Source: Dactylonectria macrodidyma (lineage: Eukaryota; Ascomycota; Sordariomycetes; Hypocreales; Nectriaceae). From it: a stretch of 64,000 nt of DNA. Positions 13,901 to 23,700 of this stretch are shown here, piece after piece. Position 1 is the first letter of the stretch. Every line of letters starts with the position of its first letter. The notes beneath the pieces were generated by a model, which saw only the letters and a program-made list of their open reading frames with translations, did not search any database and had not been told where the DNA came from. Both the position numbers and the translations under genes were made by a program. The DNA is taken from positions 5,314,501 to 5,378,500 of the forward strand of contig JAGMUV010000002.1 of the NCBI GenBank assembly GCA_020744425.1. The letters run 5' to 3'.

Positions 13901-14739
13901 TGTCCCATCTGGTCTAGTCCTGGGATCTGTGGTCTTGCCTTCGCTGACGCGGCGATCGTGTGGGCTCGTACTTTTTCGGTGGAGAGCCGACGCGGTCGTC
14001 GGCTCGTTCGCTGGGGGAGAGGGAGAGAGAGTGTGCCGCGACCGACCAATCGGGCGCCCCTGGTACCTGACAGAGCCCAGCCAGTAATCCTGTGCAAATG
14101 TTGCATTCCAACCCAGATCCTGGCCGCGAGCCTTCCGTCTTGGGGAAAGTCTTCAGGTGCACTGGGCCAAGGTGGGCAAGGTGGCACTGGTCCTGGCCCT
14201 CGGATTGTGGTGCTGGCGCGGCGCCAGTGCAAGGAAGTGGCCCTAGCCCTAGATAGCTCCTGGGTCGGACTGGTCAAGGGCCGGCCGCATGCACTCTGGA
14301 AGGACTTCCAAGGTTCCAAAGGGGGTCCACCAGGCTCGGAGCGAGAGATGAGAGCAGCCGTCTGATGAGGGTGTGGCCATGGGTTCTCCATCGTCGCCAG
14401 CCCAGGAAGGGATAGGGAGATAGAGCAGGGGGGACATATAGGGCCATGTGTGTGCGTCCGCCCACACCTCCTCAAAACGCCCATACACACCTACTGACAC
14501 ACCCCCGACTCGCCTTATTAACCCTCATCTCCCTCCTAACAATTTCGGTTCCTCTTACAACCATCATTCTCTGAATCTGGTCATTTGCCTTTAAGTCACT
14601 CCTTAACCCAACGCTCTCGCCGCGTTGATAACGTTCTCTTAAACACAAGACTCCCATCAGTCTTTACTTTCACTCTTTCAAGGCACATCACAGTATTCCG
14701 GGAATACTCTAAACCGATTCAAGGACCCAATCCGTCAAC
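10975..14739. other. gene-poor intergenic region
   Basis: No convincing gene. The first ~300 bases are presumably the ATPase 3' UTR. From 11400 to 12420 the DNA is rich in TACGTA-type palindromes and contains a short inverted repeat at 12337-12367; 12100-12220 is strongly A+T-rich. Around 13700-14400 the DNA is G+C-rich and has two fully overlapping antisense open frames (plus 13679-14365, minus 13813-14490) with Pro/Arg/Ser-rich, domain-free translations. From about 14490 the plus strand is C/T-rich, consistent with the leader of the secreted-protein gene at 14740. Confidence 0.6.
12337..12367. repeat. 10-bp perfect inverted repeat with 11-bp spacer
   Basis: CCTTAGTACC at 12337-12346 is the exact reverse complement of GGTACTAAGG at 12358-12367. 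The spacer TTAAGTAAGGA contains a further partial complement, so a slightly bulged longer stem is possible. Several TACGTA and GTAC motifs flank it (12374-12405). Its role is unknown; it could be a hairpin or a binding site for a dimeric regulator. Confidence 0.8.
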
Positions 14740-15606
14740 ATGAAGGTCTCTGCCTCTGCCATTCTCCTGGGCGCTGCCCTCGGTGTCTCTGCTCACCCCA
14801 GTGGCCACAATGCTCACCACAACGCCCATAACCGCCGCGACTTCGTCGTCGCCAACAAACCCACCACCACCGTCACTCAGTACGTGACCGCCGCTGCTGT
14901 CGTCGCTGCCGCTAAAGCCACTTCGACCACCGCCGTGGCCGCCGCCTCTACTACTGCCGCCTCCGACGATGATGACTCCAGCTCCGAGTATGTCGAGTTC
15001 TGCGCCGGTAGCTCCTCCAAGCGTGCCACTGCCGAAGAGATCGCTTACGCTGGCAACACCGGCACTACGGACAACTATGGCTGCAACATGATGGTTGTCT
15101 CTAAGAGCATCGCCTCCCAGTACGATTACACTACCACCTTCAACAATGACGTCGACGAGGACCAGTCTTGCGTCTGCTTCAACAAGATCGGCCCCGATGG
15201 CGGCATCAACGGCTTCTTCAGCGGTAACGAGGCCATCTCATTCACCCTCCCCGCCAGTGGTTCCAAGGTCGTTGCCTTCGAGGCCAACTCCCAGGGTGGT
15301 TGCGTGTGCGGTGTTGGTTCGGTTCCCGTAACCAAGATTGGCGAGTTCGCCGGTACCTGGCTCGAGTTCGATTTCGCCAACACGTCCAACGATGACTGGT
15401 CCGGCGCTGATGCTTCCTGCCTTGTTTCTGCGGCCTGGGATGAGCCCATCCCTGCTCTGAAGGTCTGCGGCTCCGGCACCTGCTCCACCATCAACACCGG
15501 TGGTACTGGTGAAAACGCTTACCTCGGAGGCATGGAGGCTGAGGATGGTGTCGGCCTGAACCTCGCCCCTGGCAAGGTCCGCCTCACCCTCACTGTCGGC
15601 GAATAG
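14740..15606 (+). CDS. secreted Asp f 4-like protein
   Basis: Intronless gene for a 288-residue secreted protein. Residues 1-18 (MKVSASAILLGAALGVSA) form a clean signal peptide ending before HPSGHNAHHN. A His/Asn-rich stretch and an Ala/Thr/Ser linker (residues ~40-80) lead into a compact domain starting near YVEFCAGSSSKR. That domain includes YGCNMMVVSKSIASQYDYT, SCVCFNKIGPDGGINGFF, FTLPASGSKVVAFEANSQGG and FAGTWLEFDFANTSNDDWSG. This pattern matches the Asp f 4 allergen family of filamentous fungi, whose molecular function is unknown. Six or more cysteines suggest disulfides. The start has a good fungal context (CGTCAACATGAAG) and follows a pyrimidine-rich leader. Strong C-ending codon bias suggests high expression. 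It is most likely a cell-wall or secreted protein. Confidence 0.85.
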   Translation: MKVSASAILLGAALGVSAHPSGHNAHHNAHNRRDFVVANKPTTTVTQYVTAAAVVAAAKATSTTAVAAASTTAASDDDDSSSEYVEFCAGSSSKRATAEEIAYAGNTGTTDNYGCNMMVVSKSIASQYDYTTTFNNDVDEDQSCVCFNKIGPDGGINGFFSGNEAISFTLPASGSKVVAFEANSQGGCVCGVGSVPVTKIGEFAGTWLEFDFANTSNDDWSGADASCLVSAAWDEPIPALKVCGSGTCSTINTGGTGENAYLGGMEAEDGVGLNLAPGKVRLTLTVGE

Positions 15607-16033
15607 CTCATAAACTCGTCATCTTTATGATCAACTCTCTTGTGCTCGGAGCAATCCGGGCTTATTCCAAATAGATTTGGCGGTTGCGTTCTATACCTGG
15701 TGTCTTTTTTTTGGTGTGTGGATACAAAACACAATGCAACTGGGGCGACGGCTTTCTCCATAAGATGAGACGCCTAAGGCCCCCTTGGATGTTGGTGTGG
15801 GATCTCTCAATTTACCCTTTACATATTCATAGTATTATGATACATATTGTTTTCAATCTGACAGACCACGTTCTGAATCACATCATTTCGATACCTTCTG
15901 GCAGTGACGTTCGCATGGACCAATGCCGCGGCCTGTATTATGTCTGTAGGCCAACGTGAACATTTTATTGCACAACAGAACCTTGACGTACCGACAGTCT
16001 GGTTCGACATCGCCTTGTCTAATGCGGTTGGGC

Positions 16034-16068
16034 GTTGGTTGTTGGTTGTTGGTTGTTGGCTGTTGGTT
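16034..16068 (+). repeat. GTTGGTT-type tandem repeat
   Basis: About five near-perfect copies of the heptamer GTTGGTT, the fourth reading GTTGGCT, in non-coding DNA downstream of the Asp f 4-like gene. It is probably a slippage-generated minisatellite. Confidence 0.85.
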
Positions 16069-18183
16069 AATGGTTCGTCCCACCTGTCAAATCCTCCACC
16101 CGATCGCCAAGTGTTTCTTTCCGAATCCTTCGCGTGGCCTCAATGAACTCCCCATCCATCCCGAATCCTTCTCCCCTCATTGCAAAATCTAACCTCACCA
16201 AACGACTCCCACTAGCACCAGTTCGAGGGAACCTCGTCTTCATTAGAGTCACACAACATTCAATACACACGCACCCCCTCCATCAGAATTTTCCTTTCCA
16301 TGTCCCGCTTCCCCAACGTCGCCCAACGAGAAGTTTTCAGTGCGTGCTTTTTCTCCCTGCCATAGTTCGGGAGGGTATGAACGAAAAACTTGGATGGGCG
16401 CCGCATGTGATAGGCCCTCATACGTCCACGACAAGTTGAGGCGGGGAAAACTAATGCATCGTTGCCTCCCTCGGTGCATGTTGGTGTAGGGTAAGGTCTG
16501 GTCGCGGTCGCAATTGGGGATAAAAGGAAAGCTGCTTTAGACGATCAAGAGGCTAAACAGTGCGGGATTTGTGACACTTGTGACAGAAGCATTGTGCTTG
16601 GTGGAGCGAACTGTGGAGCTGGATGGACTCAACGGTTGTGATCTAGGTGGCTGGTTTGTAAATGATGACCAGCCAGCCAACAGTCAATATGCGTGCCGCA
16701 TGAACAGCTGTCTAGCGAGAGATGGGAGCGAGGGAGCGGCACACAAGCGAGCATGTGGACCTTCACCTGAGAAAGCATTTGTGAGCCTTACGTATCTACC
16801 TGGCTCTCCTCCAAATGAGCGTGGGCTCTCTACTACGTGGTAGTATGTTGAAGGGCTACGTGCCGCCCTTACGTTCCGGTTCAGGTAGGGTATCCAAGCA
16901 AAGTCAGTCACAGCAGCCAAGGGCCAAAAAAATAGACAGTTTTGCCAGACGGCCTAACCCTTGAACTAGCAAAGATCAACCCTCTGGATAAAATCAAGGA
17001 ACTGATCAGAAGCCATTTATGCAGGTACATTCGTACGTAAAGCAGCACCCCTTCACACAATTCCGCACAGACCCCATCTTGTCCAATTAAGGCTCGCTGC
17101 CCCTGAGTCGTGCTGCCCTAGATCCACTTGTGCCTGACATGCGTGGCACAACGGCGACCCGCTGTCACCCGCGGCATTGGATTGGGTCGCCCCGAAGCCT
17201 ACCCTACATTCGAACGAGTTTGCGTGCCGACCGTCTCGTTAGTGGACTCCCGGCGCTCCCGACCTGGAGACCAAGCAAAACTCGACGGCTTTCCTTGCTT
17301 TAGGACGGCGGGAGAGACGAAGGTTGAGGGAATTCCACATATCCCCCCCGCCCGGTGTTCGGCAGTTGGGCTCTGGTAGGTTTTGCCGTCCGGTTGTGGC
17401 GTTGAGGAGTCGAGGCGAGCGAGGTGGGGATCTGGGACGTGTCACTCGGCGGCCGACTCGGACGGTGGGATCAACAGATGAGTGGTGTGGAGGGATGCCG
17501 ATATCGTGATAATATCGTGATATATGGAGTGCGCTAGAACATCAAAAATAGCGTGTTTAGGGTAGGGTTGTGGCGAGTGAGAAAAATCGGCTTTTGTAGG
17601 TGCGTGCAGAACTTTACTCTTACATCTCCGGGTCATATAAATGTGTCGTACGGAGTGAGTCTTGCTGTACAGAATCGCCAGTGATCAACCTTATCGGAGT
17701 CGATGGCATAATCCATTAAACTTGACAATGCTGATGTGTATTCTAGACCGCTACATGAACCATCTAGACATCCGGCTTAACTTGTGAGACGAGAACCATG
17801 TTTGAGATCGTTCGCATTTCCGTGTTTGTCAAGAGAGACATTGGCAGAACTGTAGCGGCAATGTGCTGCAAGTTTCAGTGAGCGTAAAGGAAAGCCCTGA
17901 TTGTACCATGAACACTGGAAAGGTGGACTCTGTGCTACTTCTTTGCTGCGAGAGCTAGCATTAATTGTGGCTTGGATTCAGGTGCCGCTGCTCCATGGCG
18001 GTGGATAGGTTCAGGTTGTCCAAGGAATTTTTTTTTTCCAGGTGAGGTGTTTGATGTATGGCGAGTTGGATTCATGCGTGAGCTTCCATCGAATGGTGGA
18101 TAGTAAGACATGACGGCACAGCACAGCACAACGCAGCGTACACACGTTACTACGTACTAGTGGCGATAGTGCTTGCATTGTGA

Positions 18184-18209
18184 GTTGACTCGGGATGTTG
18201 ACTCGGGAT
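18184..18209 (+). repeat. perfect 13-bp direct duplication
   Basis: GTTGACTCGGGAT occurs twice back to back at 18184-18196 and 18197-18209 in gene-free DNA. The TGACTC core resembles the Gcn4/CPC1 (AP-1-like) half palindrome TGACTC(A), so a tandem regulator site is possible but unproven. Confidence 0.85.
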
Positions 18210-20754
18210 GCGCTGCGCGACAAGGGCCAGGTATCGAGTGCAACGGTACCATCAGTTAGTCACCGGTGCTATTGACAGGGGATACGAATGCAAGAAGGAT
18301 GACATGACGGCATGGTCGCGAGTGATACTAATTTGCATAGCGACTACCGATTCCCGACGACTGAATAAGGTCAGCACTTTGGACTCTCGGAGTGTAAACA
18401 AACGATAGAGTGTTAGATCGGGGGACCCCGACGTGGCGAACGTGGAAAGAATCTGAATGAAGGATGCGCATCATTTTGGCTGGGGCCAATCACAAATATC
18501 CCGGGTCTGTGGAACGAGGGATGGCGATAGTGCCCTTTGGGACTTTGAATTGGCGACGGAGAGTTGACCAGGGGGCGCCTTGCCGTAATGAAGGGATGAC
18601 GCCGGGAGAGCACGGATGATGAACATGAGATCCTAGCTGTGCCTGTCGATCCATGCTGGCTAGCTCCGTGGAAATGCCCGACTTTGGGTTGTGTTTGGTT
18701 GAGAGAAATATGAAGCTCGATCGATTGCTGTTCTGTCCTTCAGGTCCTTTCAACGGCAGATGCACAGACTTGGAGGAACGCGCCGAATGGATCCCCCCAC
18801 GTCGCCGTTTGCTTTTTTGTCCGCCGGCGGCCTGGTGGACACGGGTCCGGACGCCCGGGCTCGGCGCCGCATGGCGGACGGAGTGATGTGCACGGGACTG
18901 ATAGGGCCTATAGTGGCAGGAACGCATGGTGTTGGCCTGCAGGAATCAACCAAGGCATGATATGCATTTATGGGACCCTTTTTCTTTCCACCGAGAGACC
19001 ATTGCCGCGCTGGTTATTCTTGAACCTTGATTCCTTGCCTGGTTTTTCTTTTTCGTCTCTTCGTCGTGGCATCATTTCCAGTTGATGCGACGTTGAAGTC
19101 TGTTGGCCAACGTAGCGGAGTGGGTTCTCGTTTTTCATGTTGCAGGCCAAAAATTTGGCTGCGCTGTGGGGGAACAACACTGCGAATAAACAAAGCATGA
19201 GAGATACTGGTCGAATCGAGCGAGAGAGACAAATGCGAAACCGAGGCAAAAACCCGCCATAAAGACACACACGCGCCAGTCAGCAGTCAGCACGACCATA
19301 GCATTAACTCGCCTGTCATATGCCCTCCATCGGGGAGTGGGAGTCGCTGACGGCCTGCCACACGGACCTCTCCTTCTGTATCCTCTAATGAAATGGGCAT
19401 TTGGCGCGGCTCCTTGGCCAAGCTTGGGCAAAACACTTGGTATTTTCGGGCCACCAAGAGCCGGGTAGGCACACTGCAATGTGCAATGGACCGGGGGCAC
19501 AGGGCCAGGGATTGGGCCCGGAAACAGAGGACCGGGGATTATTGTGGCATCTGGCCGGGACATGCAACGCGTCGCTAACGGCCGCCACCGTCGGCCTGAG
19601 TTTCACATGGACGGAAAATAACCAAAAGTTGGAGTCGGAGAGCTGTCACGGTTATTGTTCCTCTCAGGAGGTCCCCAAGCCTGTCGCATCCAAGCCAATG
19701 CTGCCACCTGTCCGACATAATTGCATTGCAACAACTGTCGCTCTCTCAAAATCCTCCGCATGGACTGGGTCCTGATTTGACGGTTGGGGCTTGCGCACCC
19801 TGGCTTGGGCGCGTTTCAAACAGATGGCGTGGTTAATCCCCATTTGGACAAACCTCACTCTCTGGCCGCCGCCTCCTTCATCTCTGAATGGCCTCTGGGC
19901 TCGAGCTATCTGCCAACAATTACAGCCCATGGCACACACAAGGAGGACGACACTGTTATTGTACCGTAGCGACCCCCCGGCGCCCCGGGGAACCTTGCCC
20001 GTACGGAGTGGATGATGTACGTAGTATGATGATGGGATAATAAAACAGGGTGCGGAGAGGGGCAGAGGGATTCGGGGAGGGGGAGAGAGAGACGAGAGTG
20101 GGCTTGTGAGGGCTGTGCGCGCCGTTGAACATGGGAAGCCCTTGAATGTGGCAGATGGCGGCTTTCGTCCGTCTTGTCTTTGTCTGCTTGACCGGGACCG
20201 TTTCGTCTTGCTTTCTCGTCGGCCTTTGCTGAACCTCTCGTCGTCATCAGCCGCTTCCTTTCCTTGCTACGCTCCCTCCCGCCCAAGTCGACAAGACCGT
20301 CTGTGATTCTTCCCCCAGCCCTGGCCTTGGCTGAGTTCACTCGTTTGACACGACCCCGTCTTTGACCTTGATACGCCGCTCTTTTCTCCTCTCGCCATTC
20401 GTTCCGTCTGACCCCGAGCGGCCCGGATTCAACCTCGCCGACTTCCCAGAAAACCTGTTTGGGCTCCCAGGGGAAAAGGCCGAAAAAGGAAAACCAGAGC
20501 CTCACCACCGTCTCGCCCCCCTCGCCAGTCTTGCCAGTTTATCCGTCCGGATACATAAAACACGCAGCCAAAAACATCCAAGAAAATCCCGCCATGGCGT
20601 CGTGACGTCGTGGAAACGCCATCCCACGACCGTAGACTAACCATCGATAAAACATCATGATACCGCAGCCTCACTGGGCGAACGAGTCGGCGCCGACGAT
20701 AGCTCTCTACACCCACCACCAGTACTACACCATCACAACACCTACCGCGCGGCC

Positions 20755-23700
20755 ATGGACCCGGCCGCGGGGCGAAGCGCGCACATCCCGCCGCCCGGAA
20801 TTAAGAGGCCCGTCGATTCCTACCACCGCCAGCTGCACGAGACCCACGGCGTGCAGATCGTGCCGCCGTCGGTAGAAAACACAGGGTCGGGGTCCGGGTC
20901 CGGGTCGGGGTCCGGGTCCCGCGCCGGTCGGTCCTCGGGCTCGTGGCGGGGCCGCATCGCCTCGACCAGCGTCGGTCGCAGCGGGACCTTTAGCCATGTT
21001 ACCTCCTTCTTCGACTCCGAGAGGCTGGCGCGCTCTGCCGTGCAGTCCGAGGGCAGCTACTCCGCTGAGGCTCCGAACAGGATGCGATGGCCCTTCCTGG
21101 GGAGCATCCGGTCACAACGATCCTCGCCCGGGTCGCCCGTGTCCGCCATGCCCGGGCTGGGTTCCGAGGCCGGCGACTCCAACGAGATAACCCTCCCGTG
21201 GCGCCCTTTCTTTCTCCACCGGCGGGTCCTGGCGCTGTTCGCCCTCTTGTTCGCTGCCCTTATCGCAGGCCTGGAAGCCGCGCTGGTCGTATCAAACCGA
21301 AACGACGGACTACGGACATCCGACGAAGCCTCGAGGCTCCTCTGGCAGTACGGCGTGGTTCTCGTGTTCGTCGTCGTCACCGCGATATGGACAAGGGTCG
21401 AGTATCAGACGGCTGCTGCAGCACCTTGGATGCGTATGTCCAGGGCCCCCACAGACATCGACAAATCCTTGCTCCTCGATTATGCCTCGCAGTTTCCACC
21501 CTGGGCAATGGTCAAGGCCATGCAAAATGCGGATTGGCTAGTTGCAGTGACCTTTGCAATTGGACTGCTTCTCAAAGCGGTGGTCGTTTTCTCCACGGCC
21601 ATGATTACACCCAAACTAATCCCAGTTTCCAACCACAGCGCAGCAATCACTGTCGAGGCGGGCTTTTCTCAGAGCAACACCGGACTGCAAGAGGTCGGGT
21701 CACTACCATATTTCGCCATGGTCGGCCTTCAAATAAACAACATGAGCTTCCCGAACGGTGTTTCCTCTCGAGCTGCGTACTTACCGTTTTCAAGCGACAG
21801 CGACGACCTTACGATGTTGAACGCGACGGTTGATGGATACATAGGGGGCATCGATTGCGAGACAGCCGAGCTGACCTTGAGCAAAATCCGATATCAAGGG
21901 GGTTCCATTCGGATCAATGTAACTGCGTCATCGGACGCTTGTACGACCAGCCAGCTTATTTCGAGCACACGATTCAGCACCACCAGTGACCAAGACCTCT
22001 CTCGAAAATTCCTAATATTTCAAGCCGGAAGTTGTGATGGATCTACCGAAACGGACGATCAGCGGATCGTAGTGATGGCAGGCACAGTGGATCTGGATTT
22101 CGACGCTATCAAGAACGCCAAGCAAAAGTCTTCGAGCTCCGTTACCACTGTGAGCGGCCAAATTTCAAGCTCGACGGCCTTCATATGCACTCCGAACTAC
22201 GTGATAACGGATATGCGAGTTTCCAGAGATACGGAGAATCTACTATCGATCCAACAAGCCAGCGGTGCTGACAACACTACCATCGATGGAATCCAGCCAT
22301 GGGATATTGCAGCTGCGCAATTCGATTCATATACCACCACCGAAACTACCAGAGACACTTCTTTCACCGCTGCAACGAATTTTTACCAAAACGAGACTGT
22401 CTTGTCGGCCAGCAAACCCATGGTTGCAGCTCTAGCTATGAGAGCCAAAGAATCAGGCTCGCTGCCGGAGTTGGCTGCATTGGAGACGGATGTGACGCTG
22501 AAGCTGCTAGCTGAGGATTACTATGCGCAGTATTCGGCGTTGGTGGCGAGATATTCAATGACGGAACCGGCGTCGACCTCTTCAACAGCTGTTTTGAGCT
22601 CCACTAAGCGTCGACTAATCGTGAGGCCCCCTCCAACACATGTTATGGCGGCCCTACTGGGCATCTGCCTCTTGATGACGCTCATAGCGATATTTCTCGC
22701 CCCGAGCAAGGGCTTCCTCCCGCGAGATCCAACCGCACTCGTCGACATGGCCGCCATCGTGGCCCACAGCCACCCTCTTGTCGAATGCCTCCGGGGCATG
22801 GGCGCCGCGAGCGAAGAAGCGATCCGGGTGAGGCTGGGCGGATCTGAATACACCACCGGTGCCGAGGGCCACGAGAAGCTGGGCGACCCCAACTTGGGAT
22901 ACTTTCACATATTCGGCGGCAAGGAACCGCCTCGGAACGCGCATACGAGACGTTCCGCTACGGCGCGCTGGCGCCAACCCGTCTTCTTCCATGGCCTCAT
23001 CAGGCTCCTCTACGCTCTGGTGCTCGCGAGCGTCATTATCGGCATCGAGGTGGCGTTGCGGGCATCGGAGCGGTCTAATGGCGTGAGGACTCTCGAAAAC
23101 GACAACGCGTACTTGGCATGGACCGCGGCCCCGGCCTTGGTGCTGCTCTCGATCGCCCTGTACATGAACGAGGTAGACTGGTGGGCTAGAGTCCTTGCAC
23201 CCTTTTCTCACTTGGCTCGTCAGGGCGAGTTCCACGATACGGTCGGCTTGAACTTGGTGGATGTCTCAAGGCCTATTGCGTTGTGGCGGGCTTTGAAGAT
23301 AAAGGACTTTGCTGCCGTGTCGACGATTTCTGCGGTATCCCTTGCAGCACTGTTCACAGTTGCATCTGCTGCCCTCTTTGAGCCGATTTCAGTCGACGCT
23401 ACCAGCAGCGTAGTCCTTCATACCGAAGACTTCTTCGCGAACAGGCTCGCTTCCTCCTCCGACGATCCGATCTGCACCGACTGCACCAACGACACCCTTA
23501 CCGCCTCCATGATCCTTGTTGGAGATGCTCCCTATCCAGACTTTACCTTTGCCGACCTCAACCTCCCATCCGTCACCTTGGAGGGCGAGAACTCTGCTGG
23601 CGACGACTCAAAGATTTCGGTCAGGCTCACGGCCATCCGGCCAAACATGACGTGCAAACTATTCTTGGCCAGCGAGATAATTACCAACATCATGCTTGAG

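Larger units (their letters stand above)
15607..20754. other. long gene-poor intergenic region
   Basis: No supported gene. It holds short tandem repeats: a GTTGGTT array at 16034-16068, a doubled ATATCGTGAT near 17501-17521, and a doubled 13-mer at 18184-18209. The last ~700 bases (20050-20750) are pyrimidine-rich on the plus strand and are the probable promoter and 5' leader of the DUF3433 gene; the 200-codon minus frame at 19906-20508 is its purine-rich shadow. The rest shows only short, mutually overlapping frames without motifs. Confidence 0.6.

Noticed and set aside
13679..14490. Two fully overlapping antisense frames of 228 and 225 codons
   Set aside because: G+C-rich DNA keeps both strands open; both translations are Pro/Arg/Ser-rich with no motif, and the region is upstream of the secreted-protein gene.
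19906..20508. 200-codon minus-strand frame
   Set aside because: It is the purine-rich complement of the pyrimidine-rich leader of the DUF3433 gene; low-complexity Arg/Lys/Glu composition.
21087..21833. 248-codon plus-strand frame
   Set aside because: Out-of-frame shadow inside the DUF3433 gene; Arg/Pro-rich composition.
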